Source of the DNA: Paenibacillus catalpae
GTDB taxonomy: Bacteria > Bacillota > Bacilli > Paenibacillales > Paenibacillaceae
Assembly (NCBI RefSeq): GCF_900112695.1
Contig: NZ_FOMT01000005.1
Span: forward strand, 503,957 to 567,956
Reading direction: 5' to 3'
Length of the DNA stretch: 64,000 nt
Every line of letters begins with the position of its first letter. Position 1 is the first letter of the stretch. Position numbers and translations under genes: made by a program. Shown piece by piece: positions 42,386-50,766 of the stretch. The notes under the pieces were generated by a model. The model was not told the origin of the DNA. It did no database searches and saw only the letters and a list, made by a program, of their open reading frames with translations.

Positions 42386-43495
42386 ATGACTCGACTAAGA
42401 TCAGTAATGAAAATGTTCCCGATTCTCGCCGCTGCGTGCGTGTTTACGGCCTGTACAGCAGGAGGCAGCGAATCGCCTTCTTCGTCTAATCCGAATATAA
42501 CGGTCATCGACGATGCCGACAGTGAGGCGGGAGAAGCTGACGTGTCCGTCGAGAACATCGTTCATCTGGATAATGCGGAAATCATGGACTGGGTAGACGA
42601 GAATACGATAATCGTTTCAAAGGAGAACGAATCCTTGGGCAAGATGTCCCTGGCGGAACTCGCGGATTCTTACCCCCGAAGTCTCTATCTGTACGACCTC
42701 GATACCCGTCAATATACAATGTTGCAGCAACGAAAAGATTCGCATTTAGGCGGGGCCGTTCTTTCTACCGACAAAAAGAACCTGATCTTCTCCGAATATT
42801 CACTTGGCGATCCCGTCTATTCAGTCTTGAATATGAACACTTTGGACACTTTTCGTCTGACCGGAGAGTCGATCGGAGGTGCCGTCAGCGCCAAATGGGC
42901 CGATGCTGAAACGATCATAGGAACGGCTTTCAACGGTAGAGCTTATATCGCGACCGTGGACGGCCGGATCACCGCGGTCGACAAGCTGGATGAGACGGGC
43001 TTGTATATCGTGGAGAAAGTGGGAGACACGCTTTACTACAACACGCAATTCGATGCTTCCCTCAAGGCGTTGAACTTAGTTACTTTGGAGAAGACGAGTT
43101 TGAACCTCGACAATGTGATTAACGTTTTACCTTCTCCGGACGGCCGCCAATTATTGGTGCTGCAAGCCAGCGGCTCCAGAACGACCCTCCTACTATGCAG
43201 CGTAAACGGAGAGATCGATCGGACGATTGCCAAGGGGACGGAGCTAAGCGGCATTTCGTGGTCGCCGGATCAGCGAATAATCGCCTACGGTCTAAAAGCC
43301 GATGCGAGCGGCGCAACGGTTCAAGGTCTCTATCTGTACGACATGTTGACCGACAAGTCCACCCGGATCGCCGTCGACGTCGAACCGATAACCACCTCTT
43401 GGAGTCCTTCCGGGGAGCGGCTCGTCTACGCGGAATGGAACGCAAAGCCCTATAGGAGCGGCATTGTTGAAATCAACTATTCCTTGCAGAGATAG
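42386..43495 (+). CDS. Beta-propeller lipoprotein (second of the tandem pair)
   Basis: This protein of about 369 residues has a signal peptide and lipobox (VFTAC, lipidated Cys23), then a TolB/PD40-type propeller with SPDGRQLLVLQ, SWSPDQRIIAYG and SWSPSGERLVYAEW repeats. It should be an exported, membrane-anchored binding protein rather than an enzyme. ATG 42386 is chosen because AAAGGAGA lies eight bases before it; an in-frame start at 42341 lies in the promoter region. The leader peptide parallels that of the preceding gene. It converges on the sensor kinase at 43591 and could be its target or accessory sensor, which is inference only. Confidence 0.82.
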   Translation: MTRLRSVMKMFPILAAACVFTACTAGGSESPSSSNPNITVIDDADSEAGEADVSVENIVHLDNAEIMDWVDENTIIVSKENESLGKMSLAELADSYPRSLYLYDLDTRQYTMLQQRKDSHLGGAVLSTDKKNLIFSEYSLGDPVYSVLNMNTLDTFRLTGESIGGAVSAKWADAETIIGTAFNGRAYIATVDGRITAVDKLDETGLYIVEKVGDTLYYNTQFDASLKALNLVTLEKTSLNLDNVINVLPSPDGRQLLVLQASGSRTTLLLCSVNGEIDRTIAKGTELSGISWSPDQRIIAYGLKADASGATVQGLYLYDMLTDKSTRIAVDVEPITTSWSPSGERLVYAEWNAKPYRSGIVEINYSLQR

Positions 43496-43511
43496 AGATA
43501 ACATCACCGCA

Positions 43512-43562
43512 AAGAGCCGGCTTGTCTGTTGCCTTATGGGCAGTGGACGGGCCGGCTTCTTT
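43512..43562 (+). terminator. Terminator of the second tandem lipoprotein gene
   Basis: AGCCGGC (43515-43521) pairs with GCCGGCT (43551-43557), with further pairing inside, followed by TCTTT. ACCGCAAAGA just before it is shared with the terminator at 42238. It also separates the gene from the convergent kinase gene. Confidence 0.75.
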
Positions 43563-43590
43563 AGGTTACGCGATTATTTTCCGGGGGCTG

Positions 43591-45063
43591 TCAAGTTTCT
43601 GAAATCGACGTTCCATAGGCAGGAAAAACGATACGGAACAACGTGCCTTGCGAATCGGTATTTACGAGCACGATGGAGCCTCCTTGCGATTCCGTATACT
43701 TCTTAGCCAGCGAGAGGCCAAGTCCGGTGCCGCCGATTTCACGCGACCGGTTTCTATCGACGGTGTAGAACGGCTCGAATATTCTGTGAGCGACTTCATT
43801 CGGAATCCCGATGCCTGTATCGGCGATTTCAATGATGACATGTTCATCGCTTAACGACGTCTTCACGAAAATGTGGCCTCTGGTTTTGTTGTACTTAATG
43901 GCATTGTCCAACAGATTCACAAGCACGATGGAGAGGTGCTCCTTATCCGCATCCACGTAAGCCTCATCCAAACTGGTCTCTACTGTAATACCAAACTTAT
44001 CCATTTTCCCTTTTAGTCTATCCAGCACCTTTAGCATCTCTTGTCGTACGTCCAGCTTTTCCTTATGAAATTCGAACTCGTATTTCTCCAAAGCGGACAG
44101 CTGAAGCACCTTTTCGACCATCTCATAGAGACGCTGCGTATCGCCTAGAATGTTTATTTTTGCAGTGTCTAGCAGCTTCTCGTCGTCGGGATACATATCC
44201 AGCAGATCTATATTGGATTTGATTGAAGTTAGCGGGGTTTTGAACTCATGGGTGACGTTGCCGATAAACTGCTTCTGCTGCTGATCGAGCTGCGATAATT
44301 TGCGAACAGCCAATGCCAGCTTTTCGCGTTCCTCGTCCTTATCCAGCATCGTCTTCATGATTTGCTGGCTCATCATGCGGATACCTTCGCTTAGCTTTCC
44401 GATTTCGTCTTTGCGTTTGAGTACGCCGGGGGCCAAGTTGCCGGCTCGAATTTGGTCCACCGTCCCGTTCAATTTAATAATTACTCTAGCGAACGAATTG
44501 AAGTAGAAATAAGCGAGAATAAAGCTGATAAAAAAAACGCCCGCGCCGATATAAATAAACAGCTGCTTGATCTGGTTATAGAATGCAAGATTGTCCACTA
44601 AGGAATAATAGAACTGGATGACTCCAACCTGCCCGTTGCCTATCCGCAAGGGGGAAAAGTAATACAACGAGTCGTTCTCAATTAGATACGCTGTTTTATT
44701 GTGAAGCGCTAAATCCAGCGTCTGCTGGATGCCGTCCGATGCCGCGAAAGCCGGATTAGGATTAAGAACGGTTCCCTCCCGATCGTATAGGACAACCGAT
44801 TGTCCCGTAATCAGTTCCAGTTGTCTTGCGAAATCCCGGCCTTTGGAGGCTAGATAGGTTTGAGGAACCTTGTGTGATTCTCCCATAAGCGTTTGGATCA
44901 AATAGATATTCGCGGTTGCGGCTTGTTGGGAGAAGAATTGTTCCAGCTCGGTTCGCTGATTTTTCTTGATACCTTCCAGCACGAGCAGACTTAGGATGAA
45001 AACGGTAAGAAGCAGCAGAAAAACCAAAAAGATGCTGAATTTAAGCTTTATGCTAATTCTCAC
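43591..45063 (-). CDS. Membrane sensor histidine kinase (OmpR-partner type)
   Basis: This 490-residue kinase has a transmembrane helix near 9-30, an extracellular sensor domain (about 31-165), a second helix (about 168-190), a HAMP linker, a dimerisation domain with phospho-acceptor His in GNVTHEFKTPLTSI, and an ATPase domain with VLVNLLDNAIKY, DTGIGIP and GGTGLGLSLAKK boxes. The start is GTG with AGGAGG five bases upstream. It overlaps the response regulator gene by 11 bases, so they form one operon and pair. The signal is unknown. Convergent orientation to the duplicated lipoprotein genes suggests a functional link, possibly through envelope stress. Confidence 0.93.
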   Translation of the reverse strand: MRISIKLKFSIFLVFLLLLTVFILSLLVLEGIKKNQRTELEQFFSQQAATANIYLIQTLMGESHKVPQTYLASKGRDFARQLELITGQSVVLYDREGTVLNPNPAFAASDGIQQTLDLALHNKTAYLIENDSLYYFSPLRIGNGQVGVIQFYYSLVDNLAFYNQIKQLFIYIGAGVFFISFILAYFYFNSFARVIIKLNGTVDQIRAGNLAPGVLKRKDEIGKLSEGIRMMSQQIMKTMLDKDEEREKLALAVRKLSQLDQQQKQFIGNVTHEFKTPLTSIKSNIDLLDMYPDDEKLLDTAKINILGDTQRLYEMVEKVLQLSALEKYEFEFHKEKLDVRQEMLKVLDRLKGKMDKFGITVETSLDEAYVDADKEHLSIVLVNLLDNAIKYNKTRGHIFVKTSLSDEHVIIEIADTGIGIPNEVAHRIFEPFYTVDRNRSREIGGTGLGLSLAKKYTESQGGSIVLVNTDSQGTLFRIVFPAYGTSISET

Positions 45064-45751
45064 TGTATCCTCCTAAGATTTTATAGCCAACGCCATGTAC
45101 GGTTTGAATCATTTTGCCGAACTCTTCCCCCAGTTTTTTTCGCAGCCTTTGCACGTGAATATCGACGGTTCTCGTGCCGCCAATATACTCCAGGCCCCAG
45201 ACCTGATCAAGGAGCTGCTCCCTCGAGAAGACCTGATCCGGGCGGGATAGCAGCAACGTCAATAAATCGTACTCTTTCGGCGTCAGATCCAGCGCCCTGG
45301 TCCCGACGAAGGCCGTTCTTTTGTTAAGTTTAAGCACTACTTCGCCCAGAGAGATCTCGGTTGCTTCTTGTTTTTCCTCCGCAGCTTGCATCCTTCTGAG
45401 CAAAGATTTCAGCCGGGCAAGCAGCTCCCGCATGTCGAACGGTTTGGTAATATAATCGTCAGCGCCAAGTTCCAGCCCCAATACTTTGTGGACGATATCT
45501 TCCTTGGCCGTCAACATGATGACGCCAATCCGCCTGCCCTTTTCTCTTAGCTTCTTCAGAATCTCATAGCCATCCGTTCCCGGAAGCATGACGTCGAGGA
45601 TTAAAGCGTCGGGTTGGAAGAGAGGCAGTCTCTCGAGGGCCGTGTCTCCTCGATTGACGACATCGACGAGATATCCTTCTCTTTTCAAAGCATATGCGAT
45701 GGCATCCGCGATTTTCTTTTCATCTTCGATCACCATAATTTTATCGCTCAT
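45053..45751 (-). CDS. OmpR/PhoB-family response regulator
   Basis: This 232-residue regulator has a complete receiver (acidic pocket IEDE, phospho-acceptor Asp53 in LILDVMLPG, Lys in YITKPF) and a winged-helix DNA-binding domain (about 130-232, with LTPKEYDLLTLLLSRP and GTRTVDIHVQRLRKKLG). The ATG at 45751 (MSDKIMVIEDE) is chosen because AAAGGAA lies just upstream; the in-frame ATG at 45772 has no ribosome site. It is co-transcribed with and overlaps the sensor kinase gene. OmpR-type proteins bind direct repeats, which matches the paired half-sites before the two lipoprotein genes at 41537 and 42386. Confidence 0.94.
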   Translation of the reverse strand: MSDKIMVIEDEKKIADAIAYALKREGYLVDVVNRGDTALERLPLFQPDALILDVMLPGTDGYEILKKLREKGRRIGVIMLTAKEDIVHKVLGLELGADDYITKPFDMRELLARLKSLLRRMQAAEEKQEATEISLGEVVLKLNKRTAFVGTRALDLTPKEYDLLTLLLSRPDQVFSREQLLDQVWGLEYIGGTRTVDIHVQRLRKKLGEEFGKMIQTVHGVGYKILGGYSEN

Positions 45752-45886
45752 GAAAAATTCCTTTCGTTCCATTAATAATACCGTCTTATTTTCAATCTTA
45801 TCAAACGATTATACAAAAAGGGAAAGTATTATGAGATTAAGGGCATATTGCTTTACCGACGCAACATGCCTTTCATTAGTACAAGA

Positions 45887-46630
45887 TTAAAGCGCCAGTG
45901 TTTCCTTTGTCTCTAACCATTTTACCGTGATTTGGTTTTCTTCCGCGCTTCGTGTGACGCGTTTGTTTATATCTGCAGCAGGTGTATAGAAGGGAGGATT
46001 GTTAACAAGATCAAAATGAATAGGAACGAGAAGCTTTGCTTCAAGGGCGATTGCTGCCGAAACGGCCTGTTCTGGCGTCATGACAATCGGTTCTTTACTT
46101 GCAGGCGTGACGTTAGGAAACTGAGTGACCGGGCCGTTTACGGGCAAGAATGCTGCATCAAACGGGCCATGCTCATTTTTTATTTTCCACCAATATCCAT
46201 GCCACAATGTATCTCCGCAATGGATTATTTTTTTGCCGCCTGCCGAGACGATCCACGCGATTTGAGGATCTCCAAGACCGTCTACCGAATAAGTCGGAAT
46301 TACGGTAAACGCCTCGACCGCCAAAACGTCCTCCAAGGGCACGCCAATAACCGAAGTAAATCCATGTCCTTTGACGTATTCGAGGGTGTCCATCGGAACA
46401 TAAATCGGAATATCCACGCCGTAAAACCGCTTAATAGCCTCAGGATCGTAATGATCGGGATGTACGTGTGTAAGCAAAACCGCATCCGTTTGACCGAATT
46501 CATCTAACGGATAAAGCTTGCCCATAGGCGTTCCGAGATCTGAAGGGAAATTATAAAAGGGATCTATGACTAAACTGTTATTTTCATGTTCCACTTTAAT
46601 ACCGGCCCAAGGAAGTTTTACTACGTTCAT
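45887..46630 (-). CDS. MBL-fold metallo-hydrolase (UlaG/UPF0173-like)
   Basis: This 247-residue cytoplasmic protein has the metallo-beta-lactamase signature THVHPDHYD near residue 60, a later HCGDTLWHG motif, and LVPIHFDLV near the C-terminus, which together supply the metal-binding His/Asp set. Members of this family hydrolyse phosphodiester or lactone bonds or are uncharacterised. The ATG at 46630 (MNVVKLPWAGIKVEH) follows GAGGAG; the upstream in-frame start adds residues that do not fit the fold. A palindrome-like TGTAACTTTATCACA lies about 75 bases upstream and resembles one in front of the Crp/Fnr gene. The substrate is unknown. Confidence 0.85.
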   Translation of the reverse strand: MNVVKLPWAGIKVEHENNSLVIDPFYNFPSDLGTPMGKLYPLDEFGQTDAVLLTHVHPDHYDPEAIKRFYGVDIPIYVPMDTLEYVKGHGFTSVIGVPLEDVLAVEAFTVIPTYSVDGLGDPQIAWIVSAGGKKIIHCGDTLWHGYWWKIKNEHGPFDAAFLPVNGPVTQFPNVTPASKEPIVMTPEQAVSAAIALEAKLLVPIHFDLVNNPPFYTPAADINKRVTRSAEENQITVKWLETKETLAL

Positions 46631-46704
46631 TGTGAATTGTTCTCCTCTCGCATTTAAAGTCGTGGTTGACGCTTTAAATATTATCAAAGCTGAGAATAGT
46701 AAAC

Positions 46705-46719
46705 TGTAACTTTATCACA
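46705..46719. promoter_or_regulatory. Crp/Fnr-like palindrome upstream of the metallo-hydrolase
   Basis: TGTAACTTTATCACA shares 12 of 15 positions with TGTGACATTATCACG at 47821. It could be a target of the Crp/Fnr regulator encoded at 47892. Confidence 0.4.
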
Positions 46720-46804
46720 AAAGTCATTTCCAAATGATCTCAGTTCATTTTATTAGCGCTATCTTAAACGAGTGAACTTTGGGAGGTTAGCGGAAACGGA
46801 AACG

Positions 46805-46841
46805 AAAAAGCCAGCCGCCGATGAATCTTCGACGACTGGCT
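46805..46841 (-). terminator. Terminator of the minus-strand alpha/beta hydrolase gene
   Basis: On the minus strand AGCCAGTCGTCGA pairs with TCGGCGGCTGGCT and is followed by TTTT. A second hairpin with GCCAGCTT and AAGCTGGC arms (46858-46889) lies between it and the stop codon. Confidence 0.8.
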
Positions 46842-46918
46842 GCTTTATATCTGTTTGCCAGCTTGATGATTAAAAGCAGAAAGCTGGCGGCATCCTAATG
46901 GTACTGCCGGTTTCTCGG

Positions 46919-47737
46919 TTATCGCAATTGCTCCTGAGTCCAGTTCATTATATATTCGGAAACTTCCTTGTAACCTTTTTCGGCGATGATCCAATGAGAA
47001 CGATTAGGGAACTCTTTAAATTGGGTAACTGCCCCGGATTGCTGATCGTACAGCTGAAAGTTCTTTCTAACCATAGCGGCAGGCACAATATTGTCTTTCT
47101 CCCCTGCGATGATAAGGAGCGGTGCTCTATTGCCATTCATGAAGTTGACGGTTAGAGGACTATTGGAGTTGAAGGAGGCTAAAGCGCTCTGGAAGAAGAG
47201 TCTGCTCGTTTCAGGCACAGCATAACTGAACGCTTCTTTTTGTTCTTGTAAAGGCAGGGTATTTACAAACGCATATTGGAACTGTTCAAACGTTAGGCTT
47301 GCGGTTTTTTTCCAAGGCTTGAGAAGGATGGAAGCGACCGATTTGGAGGCCGTCTTGTAGGCTCCTGCATTAATGCCTTTTGGAGCTGCGGGGTCAACAG
47401 CTATGCCAACCGCACCTAAGTTACGGTCCATCAGAATCTGCGTGATCAAGCCACCGAATGAATGCCCGATTAGGATAGGCTTCTCCGGCAATGCGCGAAT
47501 CATTGATTCATAATGTTCAACAATTTCCGACAACCCAAGCTTGCCAAGGTTAGGGGAAGCATTGCTCCGAAGCGTTTCCATATGGTTATTGTGGTATGGC
47601 CATGCGGGAGCGATTGTTTCATATCCCTGTTCCATAAAATAGTTCCTCATTGGCGTCCAGCTTTCAGGCGTCATAAAAGCGCCGTGAATAAACATAACAA
47701 CAGGTTTTTTCGTTTGATTTGCAGTAGCAGTAGTCAT
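46919..47737 (-). CDS. Alpha/beta-fold hydrolase
   Basis: This 272-residue enzyme has the alpha/beta-hydrolase core: an oxyanion segment HGAFMTPESW near residue 15, the nucleophile elbow GHSFGG near 95-100, an acid in IIAGEKDNIVP, and the catalytic His in NRSHWIIAEKGY near the C-terminus. It has no signal peptide. The ATG at 47737 follows AAGGAGG by eight bases; an in-frame start 18 bases earlier has no such site. It is divergent from the Crp/Fnr gene and may be regulated by it. The substrate is unknown; an ester is likely. Confidence 0.88.
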   Translation of the reverse strand: MTTATANQTKKPVVMFIHGAFMTPESWTPMRNYFMEQGYETIAPAWPYHNNHMETLRSNASPNLGKLGLSEIVEHYESMIRALPEKPILIGHSFGGLITQILMDRNLGAVGIAVDPAAPKGINAGAYKTASKSVASILLKPWKKTASLTFEQFQYAFVNTLPLQEQKEAFSYAVPETSRLFFQSALASFNSNSPLTVNFMNGNRAPLLIIAGEKDNIVPAAMVRKNFQLYDQQSGAVTQFKEFPNRSHWIIAEKGYKEVSEYIMNWTQEQLR

Positions 47738-47820
47738 AATAAAATCCTCCTTCAAATTTGACTAACAAGTTTAATTTGGTTTCGATGAGTTGAGTATACC
47801 TACTTGCCGATAGCTGAGTC

Positions 47821-47835
47821 TGTGACATTATCACG
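47821..47835. promoter_or_regulatory. Crp/Fnr-like palindrome in the divergent promoter region
   Basis: TGTGACATTATCACG contains symmetrical GTGA and TCAC arms separated by five bases. It lies between the alpha/beta hydrolase and the Crp/Fnr regulator gene, so autoregulation and control of the hydrolase are plausible. Confidence 0.5.
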
Positions 47836-47891
47836 GATGTAAACCGGCGGTATTTATGTCAATATCTACTAAAAAATAGGGGCTGAAACGG

Positions 47892-48563
47892 TTGATTCAA
47901 TCGGAGCATTTATCGCGAATCTTTACATTATTCCCCAGCTTGTCAGAAATCTCTGAGGAGGATTGGAATCAGGAAGGGATAAAAGTCCTCCAAATGGAGC
48001 CCAACTATATTATTGAAGAAGGACAATTTCTAGAGTTCGTCGTTATGATATTGGAAGGCACCGTCAGAATGTATAAAATAAGCGCCAGCGGACGGGAAAT
48101 TACGTTGTATAGAATTCATAGCGGAGAGTGCTGCCCGCTTATGACCTCCAGCGTGTTAGGCGAAACCGAATATGAAGCGACTGCCTGCGTAGAGACGACC
48201 GGATTGGTGCTCATGGTTCCTTCGGCGATTTTTAGAGCTTGGACGGATCGTTATCCGAAGTTCCGGCAGTTCATCTTTAAATCTTTCGCCAAACGAATTG
48301 TTCTCTTATCCAGTCTGCTGGACAGCATCAACTTCAAATCCATTCGTGGCCGTATTTCGGAATTCCTTATTCAATTGTCCGAACAAACGGGTAATTCGGA
48401 TACTCTATATATCACGCACGACAGCATGTCCGTAGAGCTGGGGACGGCTCGCGAGGTGATAAGCAGAACGCTTAAAGGGCTTGAAAAGGAAGAAATCATA
48501 AAACTATCGAGAGGGAAAATTACAATTGCAAATAGAGAAACACTCGAAAGCTATATTGAATAA
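47892..48563 (+). CDS. Crp/Fnr-family transcriptional regulator
   Basis: This 223-residue regulator has an N-terminal cyclic-nucleotide-binding beta-barrel (about 15-125, with EGQFLEFVVMILEGTVRMYK and SGREITLYRIHSGECCPL) and a C-terminal winged helix-turn-helix (about 150-220, with ELGTAREVISRTLKGLEKEEII). Paired Cys in the GECCPL loop might sense redox. The start is TTG with AGGGGC upstream. It is divergent from the alpha/beta hydrolase and followed by its own terminator. Two matching palindromes, in its own promoter and before the metallo-hydrolase gene, are candidate targets. The effector is unknown. Confidence 0.9.
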   Translation: MIQSEHLSRIFTLFPSLSEISEEDWNQEGIKVLQMEPNYIIEEGQFLEFVVMILEGTVRMYKISASGREITLYRIHSGECCPLMTSSVLGETEYEATACVETTGLVLMVPSAIFRAWTDRYPKFRQFIFKSFAKRIVLLSSLLDSINFKSIRGRISEFLIQLSEQTGNSDTLYITHDSMSVELGTAREVISRTLKGLEKEEIIKLSRGKITIANRETLESYIE

Positions 48564-48570
48564 AGAAGAA

Positions 48571-48603
48571 AAGCCGCCAGCTACGGAATGGGGCGGTTTT
48601 TTC
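48571..48603 (+). terminator. Terminator after the Crp/Fnr gene
   Basis: AAGCCGCC pairs with GGCGGTTT around a loop of about 13 bases, followed by a T run. Confidence 0.82.
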
Positions 48604-48744
48604 TTGCGGTTGTGTGACAAAGTTAAGGTTCAAATTCGTAAGCCCTTGATATGACCGTACCGTTCGTCTTATTGCATAATTGGCACACGCCTCAGGGATA
48701 TACGGACAAGAAATGAAGTTGCTGTTTATCAGCGATCTTCAAAA

Positions 48745-48759
48745 ATGACAACGCTTTCT
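48745..48759. promoter_or_regulatory. cre-like site before the second importer operon
   Basis: ATGACAACGCTTTCT matches the WTGNAANCGNWNNCW pattern with one mismatch. It lies 64 bases before the first permease gene, in a position suited to CcpA repression. Confidence 0.4.
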
Positions 48760-48822
48760 TAAGAATGTTGGCTATCGACGCTCTGTTTCGAAGAGTACAC
48801 TGAAAACAAAGGAGGAGCAGAT

Positions 48823-49806
48823 ATGGAGTTGGATACACGCGTAACCGGAATTAAGGGAAAAACAGAACAGCGAACGCAGTTTTGGAAGCGGTTTAAAAAA
48901 CAAAAAACGCTGCACCTGTTCGTTGGGCTCGGCATGATATTTTTGCTTGTCTTCGCCTATACGCCGATGTTCGGCATTCTAATGGCATTTAAGCAGTATT
49001 CCATCTCTACCGGAATTAAAGGCATTTTTACGAGCGAATGGGTGGGATTAAAGCATTTCAAGGAGTTTTTTAATGACTATCAGTTTGGAACAATCGTTCG
49101 AAATACGCTGGCATTGAGTCTGCTAAAAATCCTTTTTGCTTTTCCGGCTCCCATATTGCTGGCCATTCTATTAAGCGAAGTAAAAAATTTGAAGTTTAAG
49201 CGTTTTGTCCAAACGATAAGCTATTTGCCCCATTTCATCTCGTGGGTTGTCGTCGCAGGCATCGCTTTCGCCTTCCTGTCAACGGATATCGGGATGGTCA
49301 ATAAAGCGCTTCTAGGGCTAGGCATAATCGACAAGCCGCTTGACGTATTGACTAACCCCAACTACTTCTGGGGACTGGCGACGGGAAGCGCCGTCTGGAA
49401 GGAAATGGGCTGGTGGACGATTATCTTCCTGGCCGCTGTAGCGGGCATTAACCCGTCGCTGTACGAAGCCGCGCAGATCGACGGAGCGGGCCGCTTGGCC
49501 CGAATTCGCCATATTACGTTCCCCGGCATGAAAGGAACGATCGTTGTCGTCCTCATTCTGACGATCGGAAGCATTCTGGGCGGAGGACTGGTAGGCTCCA
49601 ACTTCGAGCAGGCGTTTCTGTTCGGCAACAGCATCAACAATCCGACCTCGGAGATCGTGCAAACTTATGCGTTTAAGGTCGGATTAAGAGACGGGAGATT
49701 TTCCTATGCGGCAGCGATCGATTTGATCCAGTCCATCATTTCCGTCATCCTGATTTTCTCCAGCAACTACATCGCCAAACGCACTTCGGGATCAAGTCTA
49801 TTCTAG
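48823..49806 (+). CDS. LplB-type sugar ABC transporter permease
   Basis: This 327-residue permease has six helices, the AYTPMFGILMAFKQYSIS start typical of LplB, and an EAA loop reading YEAAQIDGAGRLARI then TFPGM. The ATG follows AAGGAGGAG. It opens the second LplB/YtcP/LplA-type importer of the window and is followed by its partner permease after 15 bases. The gene order here is permease, permease, binding protein, as at the left end of the window. The substrate is likely an arabinose-containing oligosaccharide, given the GH127 gene downstream. Confidence 0.93.
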   Translation: MELDTRVTGIKGKTEQRTQFWKRFKKQKTLHLFVGLGMIFLLVFAYTPMFGILMAFKQYSISTGIKGIFTSEWVGLKHFKEFFNDYQFGTIVRNTLALSLLKILFAFPAPILLAILLSEVKNLKFKRFVQTISYLPHFISWVVVAGIAFAFLSTDIGMVNKALLGLGIIDKPLDVLTNPNYFWGLATGSAVWKEMGWWTIIFLAAVAGINPSLYEAAQIDGAGRLARIRHITFPGMKGTIVVVLILTIGSILGGGLVGSNFEQAFLFGNSINNPTSEIVQTYAFKVGLRDGRFSYAAAIDLIQSIISVILIFSSNYIAKRTSGSSLF

Positions 49807-49821
49807 GAAAGGGGAGCGTGC

Positions 49822-50703
49822 ATGCAGCTCAGCCAAAAACAAAAAGATCGTATCATGGACGCTATGATTTATGTATTACTAGCCATTCTGACGTTATCTA
49901 TGCTTTATCCGTTCTATTACGTCCTGATTCTTTCCTTCAATAAAGGAACCGATTCGCTTCTTGGGGGCGTCTATCTATGGCCAAGGACCTTTTCCTTTGA
50001 AAATTACGCGCGATTTTTGGATGACCCCCACTGGTACCGTGCTTTTTTGGTCACGATTATGAGAACGCTTGCGGGAACCGCCCTAGGCGTCCTTTTTACC
50101 TGTTTGGTTGCTTATGGGCTGTCTCACCGCGATCTGCTGTTTCGCAAAGGTTATTTCACGGTCATTATATTCGCGATGTACTTTTCCGGCGGTTTAATAC
50201 CGTATTACGTCGTTCTGCGCGCTCTGGGGCTGCTGAACACGTTTGGTGTCTATGTCATTCCTTCCATGTTAAGCACGTTTTTTCTGCTGATAGCCATTTC
50301 GTTCTTTCAGGAAATTCCGAGTGAACTCAAGGAGTCGGCTTACATGGACGGGGCTACCGAGCTCGTTATTTTCTACCGGATCATCCTTCCCGTCTCGATG
50401 CCGCTGATCGCAACCATGTCGCTTTTCCTGGGGGTTGGTCAATGGAACTCTTGGCTGGATTCCGCTTATTTCGTGCAGTCGGAAGGTCTGCGGACGCTCG
50501 CTTTCCGGATGATGGAGGTTATCAACAAGAGCAATGCGCCGATGGACGCTATAGCCGTTGCGAACAGCGCTTCAGCGGGCGTCACCAGCTATTCGCTTCA
50601 GGTAGCGGCTATGGTTATATCTATCGCGCCTATCGTGTGCGTCTATCCGTTCCTCCAGAGGTTTTTCATTCAAGGCATTATGCTGGGTTCCGTGAAGGGT
50701 TGA
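49822..50703 (+). CDS. YtcP-type sugar ABC transporter permease
   Basis: This 293-residue permease pairs with the preceding LplB-type subunit. It has six helices, the LSMLYPFYYVLILSFNKGTD opening, and an EAA loop reading KESAYMDGATELVIFY then ILPVS. It shares the C-terminal IMLGSVKG ending with the homologue at 344-1249 (MQLGSVKE), which confirms the YtcP subfamily. A GAAAGGGGAG site precedes the ATG. A perfect stem-loop follows before the binding-protein gene. Confidence 0.93.
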   Translation: MQLSQKQKDRIMDAMIYVLLAILTLSMLYPFYYVLILSFNKGTDSLLGGVYLWPRTFSFENYARFLDDPHWYRAFLVTIMRTLAGTALGVLFTCLVAYGLSHRDLLFRKGYFTVIIFAMYFSGGLIPYYVVLRALGLLNTFGVYVIPSMLSTFFLLIAISFFQEIPSELKESAYMDGATELVIFYRIILPVSMPLIATMSLFLGVGQWNSWLDSAYFVQSEGLRTLAFRMMEVINKSNAPMDAIAVANSASAGVTSYSLQVAAMVISIAPIVCVYPFLQRFFIQGIMLGSVKG

Positions 50704-50716
50704 TTTTGTTGGCATG

Positions 50717-50740
50717 ATATTAAAGCGTTTGCTTTAATAT
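50717..50740 (+). promoter_or_regulatory. Perfect 10-bp inverted repeat between permease and binding-protein genes
   Basis: ATATTAAAGC and GCTTTAATAT are fully complementary around a GTTT loop, 27 bases before the TTG start of the binding protein. Possible roles are an mRNA-processing hairpin that raises binding-protein levels or a DNA operator. Confidence 0.7.
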
Positions 50741-50766
50741 AAACATCACTTGTTGGAGGGGTTATT

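Noticed and set aside
45932..46507. Plus-strand open frame of 191 codons
   Set aside because: It overlaps the metallo-hydrolase on the opposite strand, whose HxHxDH motif is intact; the plus-strand translation is Cys/Arg-rich without pattern.
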